From positions 115,461,295-115,525,294 of the forward strand of contig NC_053397.1 of assembly GCF_905171765.1 (NCBI RefSeq): a stretch of 64,000 bases of DNA, written 5' to 3'. Position numbers and translations under genes: made by a program. The notes beneath the pieces were generated by a model. That model saw nothing but the letters and a program-made list of their open reading frames with translations, was not told the DNA's origin and made no database searches. Source of the stretch: Bufo bufo (lineage: Eukaryota > Chordata > Amphibia > Anura > Bufonidae). Below are positions 54,941-64,000 of this stretch, in pieces. Each line of letters begins with the position of its first letter. The first letter of the stretch is position 1.

Positions 54941-55589
54941 CCCCTTTAGGCTACCCTTCGATAAGCAGTTCCGGCATAACTCTGCTGCTTCTAGGTAGGG
55001 GGGGGGGAGTATAGGCTTAGGTAGGGGACCCTCTCATCATGAGCCGATCCGAGCACAAGTGGTAGGCAATTAAGAGTGCCGTGTTTATGTGAGGTGAGGC
55101 GGGGCTTTAATTATTTAAACCTGGCTCCCCTCCCCCACTTGTTGTTCTAGCTTTCGACCCACTCAGAAGCCCTCCCTTCTTCTCAGGACTCATCATTGTG
55201 TGGCCCCCTTTAGGCTACCCTACGATAAGCAGTTCCCGCATAACTCTGCTGCTTCTAGTAGGGGGGGGGGGGGAGTATAGGCTTAGGTAGGGGACCCTCT
55301 CATCATGAGCCGATCCGAGCACAAGTGTAGGCAATTAAGAGTGGCCGTGTTTATGTGAGTGAGGCGGGGGCTTTAATTATTTAAACCTGCTCCCCTGCCC
55401 CACTTGTCGTTCGAATGCTTTCGACCACACTCAGAAGCCCTCCCTTCTTCTCAGGACTCATCATTGGTGTGCCCCCTTTAGGCTTACCCTTCATAAGCAG
55501 TTCCCGCATAACTCTGCTGCTTCTAGGTGGGGGGGGGGAGTATAGGCTTAGGTAGGGGACCCTCTCTTCATGAGCCGATCCGAGCACAA
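54941..55589 (+). repeat. Split direct repeats at the 3' end of the Ngaro-like element (B1-A2-B2-A3-B3)
   Basis: B units start CCCCTTTAGGCTACCC (54941), CCCCCTTTAGGCTACCC (55203) and CCCCCTTTAGGCTTACCC (55471). A units start GGTAGGCAATTAAGAG (55061) and GTAGGCAATTAAGAG (55328). G runs of 9 to 13 bases mark each B unit. Normal Ngaro ends have one A2; the extra A3-B3 unit suggests tandem duplication or repeated integration. Confidence 0.85.
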
Positions 55590-56334
55590 ATAAAGTGTAT
55601 AAGTGGCAGGATCCACTGTTTCGTCCGAAGTCATTCAGAAGATCCTTACGCAGGGGCTACGAATCCACAAGCTCTGACAGTAAATCCACGGGATCACAGG
55701 AGGTCCGTTCAACTTCTTTTTTTCACAGGGGCAGCGGCCGGCAACCGCCAAGAAGAAACGCAGGGCGGGACGCAAACATCGGCGGCACTATAGGAGGGGG
55801 GATCAGCGCAGAGTATCCAGATGTGCTCACAGGTACGGCTCCCTCATTGATAATAAATCTGTCATCTAAAATTATTAATCCTACCCAGTTGAGGGCATTG
55901 GAGCTGGGTTTATCCTTCAGTCCCAGTAGTCATTTCGATAGTTTCCAGATGGACATTGACCTTCAGCAGTTCTATAGGAAGCTGAGACTTAAAGTGCAAT
56001 TTTCTGATATGGAGCGATTTACGGCTCAAAACAATACTGGAAACGCTGATTTAATAACTGGATAGGGTGAACTCCCTCTGAAATCAATGGGACTGAGAGT
56101 TAAAAGTAAATATATGCCTACCAAGAATTTGTATCCAGTGAGGCATAATACACTTGGTGGAAGCAAGATATCAAACCCTGATGGACTCAATTGTGAATAG
56201 GGAATTACACATGACACACAATGTGACATCACAAAGATGGACCGTATTGCTTCTCTCTCATGAAGATAAAAGTTTAATTGTAAAGCCAGCTGATAAGGGG
56301 GGGGAACGATTGTTATTATGGACAAGAGCAAGTA
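55590..56334 (+). pseudogene. PLE2 coding region, right portion
   Basis: It resumes Penelope coding sequence after the Ngaro insertion. It reads WQDPLFRPKSFRRSLRRGY, a Ser/Thr/Gly-rich part, LRALELGLSFSPSSHFDSFQ and DLQQFYRKLRLKVQF, which parallels DLNKFIRNLTLKRHF in PLE1. It then reaches the first RT block IVKPADKGG (about 56278-56304), followed by IMDKSK in another frame. A Tc1 begins at 56335, and the rest of the RT is not found in the window. Confidence 0.8.
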
Positions 56335-57640
56335 CAGTCAGGTCCATAAATATTGGAACATCAACACAATTCTAACATTTTTGGCTCTATACACCACCAC
56401 AATGGATTTGAAATGAAATGAACAAGATGTGCTTTAACTGCAGTCTGTCAGCTTTAATTTGACGGTAATTACATCCAATTAGGTGAATAATGTAGGAATT
56501 ACAACAGTTTGCATATGTGCCTCCCACTTGTTAAGGGACCAAAATTAATGGACAGAATAATAATCATAAATTAAACTTTCACATTTTAATACTTGGTTGC
56601 AAATCCTTGCAGTCAATTACAGCCTGAAGTCTGGAACGCATAGACATCACCAGATGCTGGGTTTCATCCCTGGTGATGCTCTGCCAGCCTCTGCAACTGT
56701 CTTCAGTCTCTGCTTGTTCTTGGGGCATTTTCCCTTCAGTTTTGCCTTAAGCAGTAAAATGCATGCTCAATCGGATTCAGGTCAGGTGATTGACTTGGCC
56801 ATTGCATAACATTCCACTCCTTTCCCTTAAAAAACTCTTTGGTTGCTTATGCAGTATGCTTTTGGTCATTGTCCATCTGCACTGTGAAGCGCCGTCCAAT
56901 GAGTTCTAAAGCATTTGGCTGAATATGAGCAGATAATATTGCCCGAAACACTTCAGAATTCATCCTGCTGCTTTTGTCAGCAGTCACATCATCATTAAAT
57001 ACAAGAGAACCAGTTACATTGGCAGCCATACATGCCCATGCTATGACACTACCACCACCATGCTTCACTGATGAGGTGGTATGCCTAGGATCATGAGCAG
57101 TTCCTTTCCTTCTCCATATTCTTCTCTTCCCATCACTGTGGTACAAGTTCATCTTGGTCTCATCTGTCCATAGGATGTTGTTCCAGAACTGTGAAGGCTT
57201 TTTTAGATGTCATTTGGCAAACTCTAATCTGGCCTTCCTGTTTTTGAGGCTCACCAATGGTTTACATCTTGTGGTGAACCCTCTGTATTCACTCTGGTGA
57301 AGTCTTCTCTTAATTGTTGACTTTGACACACATACAACTACCTCCTGGAGAGCGTTCTTGATCTGGCCAACTGTTGTCAAGGGTGTTTTCTTCACCAGGG
57401 AAAGAATTCTTCGGTCATCCACCACAGTTGTTTTCCATGGTCTTCTTTTGGTGTTGCTGAGCTCAACGGTGCATTTCTTCTTTTTAAGAATGTTCCAAAC
57501 AATTGTTCCAAATGTTTTTGCTAGCTCTCTGATGGGTTTGTTTGTTTGTTTTTTACTGCTTCACTGATAGTTACAACTCTTTGGATCTCATCTTGAGAGT
57601 TGACAGCAACAGATTCCAAATGCAAATTGAAAAATAGCAA
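56335..57640 (-). mobile_element. Tc1/mariner element, one terminus missing
   Basis: The left end CAGTCAGGTCCATAAATATT follows TA at 56333-56334. The minus-strand transposase pieces are the HTH region with VDDRRILSLVKKTPLTTVGQ (57210-57425) and the catalytic part with KHGGGSVIAWACMAA and QMDNDQKHT (56847-57152). An LNPIEHA segment with the catalytic Glu lies at about 56770. Frame breaks lie between them. The right inverted repeat is absent: sequence of a different Tc1 starts at about 57641. Confidence 0.88.
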
Positions 57641-57749
57641 AAAATTATATTTAGCATGGCGGGATCTTAACAAGGTTCCAAGTAGAGCTTCAACATGCAA
57701 CAAGAAGAAATGGGAGTGAGACAAAACATTTTTTGAGCATTCAATTTAA

Positions 57750-60110
57750 CCACTTGCCATCTGGGCCATTTGCCCCCTTCCTGACCAGGCCTAATTTAGC
57801 AAAACTGGTAATAACTTTGGAACGCCTTTATTTATCCAAGTCATTCAGAGATTGTTTTCCTCGTGACACATTGTACTTCATGAGTAATCATAAATTTGAG
57901 TCAAAATATTTCACCTTTATTTATGAAAAAATCCCAAATTTACCCAAAAATTAGAAAAATTCGCATTTTCTAAATTTCAATTTCTCTGCTTTTAAAACAG
58001 AAAGTGATACCTCATAAAATATTTATACTTAACATTCCCCATATGTCTTACTTTATGTTGGCATCATTTTGGGAAATGTCATTTTATTTTTTTAGGACGT
58101 TAGAAGGCTTAGAAGTTTAGAAGCAATTCTTCAAATTTTAAGAAAATTGCCAAAACCCACTTTTTAAGGACCAGTTCAGGTCTGATGTCACTTTGTGGGG
58201 GCCTACATAGTGGATACACCCCCATAAATGACCCCATTGTAGAAACTACAACACCCTCAAGGTATTCAAAACCGATTTTACAAACTTTCTTAACCCTTTA
58301 GGCGTTCCACAAGATTAAAGGAAAATGTAGATCAAATTTTTAAATTTCACTTTTTGGCAGATTTTCCATTTTAATCCAATTTTTTCTTAACCCATCAAGG
58401 GTTAACAGCCAAACAAAACTCAATATTTATTACCCAGATTCTGCGGTTTACAGAAACACCCCTACATGTGGTCATAAACTGCTGTATGGGCACACGGCAG
58501 GGCGCAGAAGAAAAGGAACTCCACATGGTTTTTAGATGCCATGTCCCATTTGAAGCCCCCTGATGCACCCTTACAGTAGAAACTCCCAAGAAGTGACCCC
58601 ATTTTGGAAACTAGGGGATAAGTTGCCAGTTTTATTAGTACTATTTTGGGTACATATGATTTTTTGATCATTCATTATAAAACTTTTATGGGGGCAAGGG
58701 TGACCAAAAATTGTTTGTTTTAAGCACAGTTTCTATTATTTATTTTTACAAGCGTTCACCTGAGGGGTTTAGTCAAGTGACATTTTTATAGAGCAGATGT
58801 TACGGACGTGGCGATACCTAATATGTATACTTTTTTCTCATTTATTAAAGTTTTACACAATAATAGCATTTTTGAAACAAAAAAATTATGTTTAATGTGT
58901 CCATGTTCTGAGAGCTATAGTTTTTTTATTTTTTGAGAGATTTTCTTATGTAGGGGCTAATTTTTTGCGGATGAGGTGACGGTTTTATTGGTACCATTTG
59001 TGGGACATACCGTTTTTGATCACTTGGTGTTGCACCTTTTGTGATGCAAGGTGACAAAAATTGCTTGTTTTGACACAGTTTTTTTTTTTTTTTACGGTGT
59101 TCATCTGAGGGGTTAGCTCATGTGATATTTTTATAGAGCTGGCTTTTACGGACGCGGCAATACCTAATATGTATACTTTTTTTTATTTGTTTCATTTTAA
59201 CACAATAATAGCATTTTTGAAACCAAAAAATGATGTTTTAGTGTCTCCATGTTCTAAGAGCTATAGTTTTTTTATTTTTGAGAGATTTTCTTATGTAAAG
59301 GGCTTATTTTTTGCGGGGATGAGGTGACAGTTTTATTGGTACCATTTTGCTTGTTTTGACACAGTTTTTTATTTTTTAACGGTGTTCACCCGAGGGGTTA
59401 GGTCATGTGATATTTTTATAGAGCTGGTTTTTACGGACGCGGCAATACCAATATGTCTATTTTATTTATTTTTTCTATTTACCATTTTTTTTTATTCCAT
59501 ACTTGGGACTTTTTTTTTTTACATGTGAAACTTTTTTTTATATTATTTTTTCAACCCTTTATTTTATTTTTTTATTTTTTTTACACTTTTCGTCCCCCAT
59601 AAGGTCATACAAGACCTCTGGGGGACATTTACTTCACTTTTTTTTTTTCTTTTCACTATTGATTTCTCCTGTAACTGGGGCTGACATAGTAGCCCCAGTT
59701 ACAGAAGAAATGCACCCCCCAGAGAGGCTGTACAGCATATTTCTGCCCTGTACAGCCTCAGAGCAGGGCTGATCGAGGTCTGTGAAAGACCTCACACAGC
59801 CCCTGCACTCTTCGGTCACGGCAGTCACATGACCGCCGGGCCGGAACAGGAAGCGCACAGCGCTTCCTGCTCTGCATACACAGCGCTCGGCGAGCGCTGT
59901 GTATCAGCGATCCAGAAGGGCAGGGACACCTGGGGCACTGTCCCTGCCTTCTCTCTGGGTTGCCCTGCTGTCACTGACAGCGGGCTACCCGATCAGCAGC
60001 TGCACGATTAGCGCGCAGCTGCAATTTCTGAACGGACGTTTTAAAACGTGCGTTCAGAAATAGAGATCCACCCATAGGACGTTTATATCCTATGGGCGGA
60101 CGGGAGGAGG
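57750..60110 (+). mobile_element. TTAA-flanked non-autonomous DNA element, copy 3 (2.36 kb, complete)
   Basis: TTAA stands at 57746-57749 and 60111-60114. It starts CCACTTGCCATCTGGGCC and ends CGGACGGGAGGAGG. The order matches copy 2: GATGCACCC-type repeats (about 58250-58600), AT-rich array (about 58600-59480) and hairpin tract (about 59590-60105). No coding sequence. Confidence 0.85.
59590..60105. repeat. Hairpin tract of TTAA element copy 3
   Basis: Inverted repeats include 59669-59704 (CTGTAACTGGGGCT arms), about 59727-59757, about 59778-59795, about 59850-59869, 59879-59901, about 59920-59952, about 59996-60022, about 60027-60061 and 60072-60096. None shares its arm sequence with the tracts of copies 1 or 2 as far as I can see. 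Confidence 0.8.
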
Positions 60111-60313
60111 TTAATGAAAACAACGAATAAACTGAAACAGGCTGTTTTTCAGCTGATCAAAAGTTTAGGACCACACCTCCAAAAAGCCCCTAAACCCCCC
60201 AAAAACAGAAATCCAACTTCCAAACATGAACTCAGTAATGAGTAGCTCCACCGTTATTGTTTATCACTTCCAAAATTCATTTCGGCATGCTTGATGCAAG
60301 CGTTTCCATGAGG

Positions 60314-60831
60314 TGTCACCGCCAGACATCTGAGAAGCTCTGACAGACGTTCAGACCTCCTGCTTGAGGGTTCTTTTGTTTTGCTTTCCTTTTTGTCACC
60401 CCTCTCTCAGCTGTCATCTAGTTGCACTGATTGCATCCTTTAAATCCCCTCCCATACTGCATCACTTTGCGGTTTATACAACTTCCTGGAGTGTGCTGAT
60501 GCTAGAAGCTGTTACTACTGCATCCACAAGATAAGTCTGTTTCTTTATTTCTGTTTTCCTGTGGGCTTGATCTTAGTGACCCTGACTCCCTCCGTATTAA
60601 GTGTAGGGAGCCGTGGTCGTGTCCCCATCACTATTATAGGGTGTTCAGGTATCATACAGTCCGAGAACGAGGGGTATGCAAATTTCTACCATTGAGATTA
60701 TTGCATAGCTGAGCAGTAAGGGAGAGAGCTAGCGTTGTTTTCAGGGCTTACCCTTTTGTTCCTTAGTTTTAGATCAAGTCAGTCGGATCTTCATTTGTGT
60801 CTTCTAGTTTTCTGTAACACCATCCATGACA
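60314..60831 (+). repeat. Gypsy 5' LTR
   Basis: It runs from TGTCACCGCCAG to CCATCCATGACA. Internal sequence begins TTATAACGCCAAAACC, where the primer binding site should lie. It is similar in length and content to the solo LTR at 33296-33825. Confidence 0.88.
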
Positions 60832-60856
60832 TTATAACGCCAAAACCGTCTTAAGC

Positions 60857-61645
60857 ATGAATCCGTTTCAACCTTGATTGACCGCATGCAGGGTCTTTCA
60901 CTGGAGGTAGCAGATCTCCGGAAAACTGTGTCTCAGTTTGAGGTGACCGTTTCTGCTTGCGTTCATGGAATTTGTTCTGAGCCTAAAATCTCGCTTCCGA
61001 TACGGGGGTAGTGAGAATTTGTTCGTTTTAGAGAGGCTTGCAAACTCCATTTTTCGCCTACTTCCCCATTCCTCTGGTGATGAGGAGCGGAGGGTGGGGA
61101 TCATCATCTCACTACTCAGGAATAACGCTCAGTCCTGGGCCTTTTCGCTGCCGGTGGGGGCACGGCCCCTCCGTTCAGTGGATGAATTCTTTTTAGCCCT
61201 GGGTCAGATATATGATGATCCGGAAGAGTATTGCTCTGGCTGAGTCTAGACTACGTCTTTTTGCCAGGTAAACAGTCCGCAGAGATATACTGTTCAGAAT
61301 TCGGAGATGGCAGCTGATACTGGTTGTAATGATGCTGCACTCCGAAGTCAATTTTGCCATGGTCTTTCAGAGGGATTGAAAGTTGCATTTGCCTTTCATG
61401 AGAGACCTACCTCCTTGACTTCTGCATGTCCTCGGGCCGTTCGTATTGACAGGCATCTTAGAGAGAGAGGAGAGATCACTCCTTCCTGTCATACTCACTT
61501 CCAAGGACAGTGCGGCGGTCTCTTTCAGTGCGCAGGGGGTCTCAGTCTCTCTCAATCCCCTCTGAGCAGGAGCCCATGCAGCTGGGTTTGATTGCCTCTG
61601 ACAATAGAAGATTCAGCTCTTAGAGGAGGGTTGTTTCTGTTGTGG
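60857..61645 (+). pseudogene. Gypsy gag remnant
   Basis: Fragments read SGDEERRVGIIISLLRNNAQ and SVDEFFLALGQIYDDPEEY (to 61241), then NDAALRSQFCHGLSEGLKVA (61307 on), typical of gypsy gag. The zinc-knuckle region near 61600-61690 is damaged. There are several stops and frame changes. Confidence 0.85.
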
Positions 61646-61729
61646 AGGTATAAATCATTTGGCAAATGTTTGTCCCCTCTAGGAGATTCAGGCAGTTTTT
61701 TGAGAGTAATAAAGAAACAAAAAGAAAAA

Positions 61730-64000
61730 AATCCTCTAAAAACATTCCATCTGTTACTATTGGCAAGGTTGATGCGGAAATTGAAGGTTTTCCGTTTGCT
61801 TGTAGTTCCCGTTTTGTCCTACCTGCCAGGGTGGCGCTAGAGAGCAAGAACATTTTTTGTGAGATTTTGTAGATAGTGGAGCAGCTGTCAATCTCATTGA
61901 TAATCAATTTGCTATAACACCATGGTTTCCAGTATACACTTTGGGAAAGGATATACCTGTTTTTTCTATTGATTCAGCTTCCCACTTTCTCAGAAATCGT
62001 TAAAGGGCATAGTTCACAATATCCGTTTGATTGTGAGTGATACTCATGTTGAGGATGTGTGATGTTTCGTCCTAAGCGGGTTGCCTACTCCTCTAGTGTT
62101 GGGGCTACCCTGGCTCACTAAACATAACCCCACCATTGATTGGCAAGCGAGGCAAATAAATGCTTGGAGTGACTTTTGCAGAGAGAATTGGCCTCACGAC
62201 ATCTGTTTCAGAGGTTTTCTACTAAGACTGTACCATCTTTTCTCTCAGAATTTTCGGATGTGTTTTCTGAGAGTGGTGTTCAGGAGCTGCCCCCTCACAG
62301 GGAGTATGATTGCCCTATTAATCTCATCCCAGGCGCCAAGCTGCCTAAATCTCGTTTATGCAATCTCTCCCAACCTGAAAGGGTCGCTATGCATGCTTAT
62401 ATCTCTGAGAGCCTGAGAAAGGGACACATACGACCCTCGAAGTCACCTGTTGTTTAGGACCATGTCTGGATTTCAGGGAGCTGAACAGTATTTCAATTCG
62501 TGACCCTTATCCGCTTCCTCTGATCCCGGACCTGTTTAACCAGATTGTTGGGGCTAAAGTTTTTTCCAAGTTGGATCTAAGAGGGGCATACAACCTGGTC
62601 AGGGTCAGAGAAGGAGACGAATGGAAGACGGCCTTCAACACCCCTGAGGGCCATTTTGAGAATTTGGTTATGCCTTTTGGTTTGATGAATGCTCCAGCCG
62701 TCTTTCAGCATTTTGTGAACAGCATTTTTTATCATTTAATGGGGAAATTTGTACTAGTGTATCTAGATGACATTTAGATTTTTTCTCCTGATTTCAAAAC
62801 TCATAAGGACCACCTACGTCAAGTCTTGCTCATCCTGCGGGAGAATAGATTGTACGCTAAACTGGAAAAATGTGTGTTTGCGGTTTCAGAAATTCAATTT
62901 CTGGGGTTTCTTCTCTCCGCTTCTGGTTTTCGCATGGACCCCGAGAAGGTCCGCGCTGTGCTTGAGTGGGAGCTTCCTGAGAATCAGAAGGCGCTGATGC
63001 GTTTTTTGGGTTTTGCCAATTATTACAGGAAGTTTATTTTGAATTATTCTTCTGTTGTTAAACCACTCACTAATATGACTAGAAAGGGGGGTAGATTTTC
63101 CTCCTGGTCGTAGAGGCGCTTAAGGCCTTTTCTAGTATCAAGGGAGAGGTTTTGCTTCCGCTCCCATCTTGGCACAACCTGATATCTCTCTGCCCTTCAT
63201 AGTTGAGGTGGACGCTTCTGAGGTGGGTGTGGGTGCGGTCTTGTCTCAGGGTCCCTCTCCTGCCAAATGGCGACCGTGTGCCTTTTTCTCGAAGAAACTC
63301 TCCTTCGCAGAGAGAAATTACGATGTGGGAGATAGGGAGTTGTTGGCCATCAAGTAAGCTTTTGACTGGAATGGCGCCATTGGCTAGAGGGAGCCAGACA
63401 CCCTATTACCGTGTTTACCAACCATAAGAATCTGGCCTACTTGGAGTCAGCCAAGCGTCTGAACCCGAGACAGGCCAGATGGTCTTTGTTCTTTTCAAGG
63501 TTTAATTTTGTTTTCACGTTCCGCCCTGGGGTTAAGAATGTGAAGGCGGATGCCCTGTCACATTGTTTTCCGGGAGGTGTGGAGGTCTCTGCTCTTTATC
63601 CTAAATTGGAGGCAGAGGTTCAGGCAGCCCAGGCAGAGGCTCCTGATCTTTGTCCTCCTGGGAGGTTGTTTGTGCCTCTCGCTTTAAGACACAAGGTTTT
63701 TAAGGAGCACCACGATACTGTCCTTGCTGGGCACCCGGGGGGTAGAGCCACAGTGGATCTCATCACTCGGAGATTCTGGTGGCTGGCGCTTCGTAAGTCG
63801 GTTGAGGGTTTTGTGGCAGCCTGCGAGACCTGCACTCGTGCCAAAGTCCCTCATTCACGGCCATCAGGTCCTCTCCTCCCGTTACCCATTCCTTCCCGTC
63901 CTTGGACACATCTGTCCATGGACTTCATTACGGACCTGCCTCTTTCCTCGGGGAAGACTGTGATTCTGGTGGTGGTGGACCGTTTTAGCAAAATGACGCA
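61730..64000 (+). pseudogene. Gypsy pol remnant: protease, RT, RNase H, integrase
   Basis: The protease signature DSGAAVNLID is at about 61870-61900. Before the RT lies a PTPLVLGLPWLTKHNPTIDW segment (62081 on). The RT has [33 protein letters not shown] and YLDDI (about 62760-62774), followed by a stop. The connection region gives RFLGFANYYRKFI (about 63000). RNase H gives [16 protein letters not shown] (about 63205) and [17 protein letters not shown]. Integrase has the zinc-binding His and Cys pairs (HHDTVLAGH, CETC) and SMDFITDLPLS with the first catalytic Asp (about 63920). The window ends inside the integrase core. Frameshifts separate these blocks. Confidence 0.92.

Larger units (their letters stand above)
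37650..55589 (+). mobile_element. Ngaro-like tyrosine-recombinase retroelement (deleted), split by hAT
   Basis: The left end A1 (37650-about 37750, GGTAGGCAATTAAGAGTGCC) recurs at 55061 and 55328. The B segment (CCCCTTTAGGCTACCC to GCCGATCCGAGCAC) occurs at 54941, 55203 and 55471 and ends the element at about 55589. This A1-body-B1-A2-B2 arrangement is the split direct repeat layout of Ngaro/PAT elements, here with one extra A-B unit. The body holds three minisatellites and a tyrosine recombinase gene, but no RT or RNase H. It interrupts PLE2; the 13.4-kb hAT (41148-54510) interrupts it. Confidence 0.82.
57641..60313. mobile_element. Second Tc1/mariner fragment, split by TTAA element copy 3 and by gypsy
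   Basis: 57641-57749 and 60115-60313 join across the TTAA into a continuous Tc1-like terminus (GAGCATTCAATTTAATGAAA at the empty site), with TTTTCAGCTGATCAAAAGTT and GCATGCTTGATGCAAGCG downstream. The gypsy LTR starts at 60314 directly after CCATGAGG. Only terminal and early sequence is present, with no transposase. Confidence 0.7.
60314..64000 (+). mobile_element. Ty3/gypsy LTR retrotransposon, 5' part, runs off the window
   Basis: A 518-bp LTR (60314-60831) is followed by gag (60857 on), protease, RT, RNase H and integrase in that order, which is the Ty3/gypsy order. All frames are interrupted. The 5' flank is a Tc1 fragment; the 3' LTR lies beyond the window. The solo LTR at 33296-33825 is a relative. 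Confidence 0.93.

Overview
The window looks like intergenic DNA from a large, repeat-rich vertebrate genome, most probably an anuran amphibian. I see no host protein-coding gene, rRNA or tRNA. The organism call is inference. It rests on several diverged hAT families with BED or TTF zinc fingers, Tc1/mariner copies with long inverted repeats, a T2-type TTAA MITE, Penelope-like elements with inverted pseudo-LTRs and hammerhead-like motifs, a tyrosine-recombinase (Ngaro-like) element, a CR1 LINE with an esterase ORF1, and Ty3/gypsy LTR elements.

The layout is a set of nested insertions, many of them provable from exact target-site duplications (TSDs). Left block (1-34167): a hAT transposon (hAT-A, plus strand, C-terminal half) is cut by a TTAA-flanked non-autonomous element (1-5472). 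That element carries a solo LTR (2648-4559), which itself carries a second solo LTR (2969-4011). The 3' UTR of hAT-A is cut by a 16.8 kb hAT (hAT-B, 7181-23936, TSD TACTACAA). hAT-B contains a second TTAA element (7609-11110), a third hAT (hAT-C, 12018-17439, TSD ATTGTCTG) and a Tc1 (21887-23506). The remaining hAT-A tail is a roughly 120-bp minisatellite split by a Penelope-like element (PLE1, 25040-30915). It then joins abruptly, tail to tail, to an inverted relative (hAT-D, 31139-34167), which holds a solo gypsy LTR (33296-33825).

Middle block (34168-36655): a gypsy remnant with gag, protease and 3' LTR but no pol, followed by a small non-autonomous repeat with a minisatellite.

Right block (36656-64000): a second Penelope-like element (PLE2) is split by a Ngaro-like element (37650-55589). 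The Ngaro tyrosine recombinase gene is split by a 13.4 kb Tip100-type hAT (41148-54510, TSD TCCAAGAC). That hAT holds a T2-like MITE, a Penelope fragment (PLE3) interrupted by a near full-length CR1 (43820-48724), an LTR scrap, and a deleted Tc1 sitting inside a minisatellite. PLE2 is then cut by a Tc1 (56335 onward). Next comes another Tc1 (57641-60313) that is split by a third TTAA element (57750-60110) and by a gypsy element (60314 to the window end) carrying LTR, gag, protease, RT, RNase H and integrase remnants.

Almost every coding region is broken; the clearest intact frame is CR1 ORF1 (44890-45798). The Tip100 transposase keeps one frame over 884 codons with five stops. Points of most interest are the hammerhead-like folds in three Penelope copies, the tracts of unrelated back-to-back hairpins at one end of all three TTAA elements, the inverted-dimer hAT junction, and the depth and datability of the nesting.
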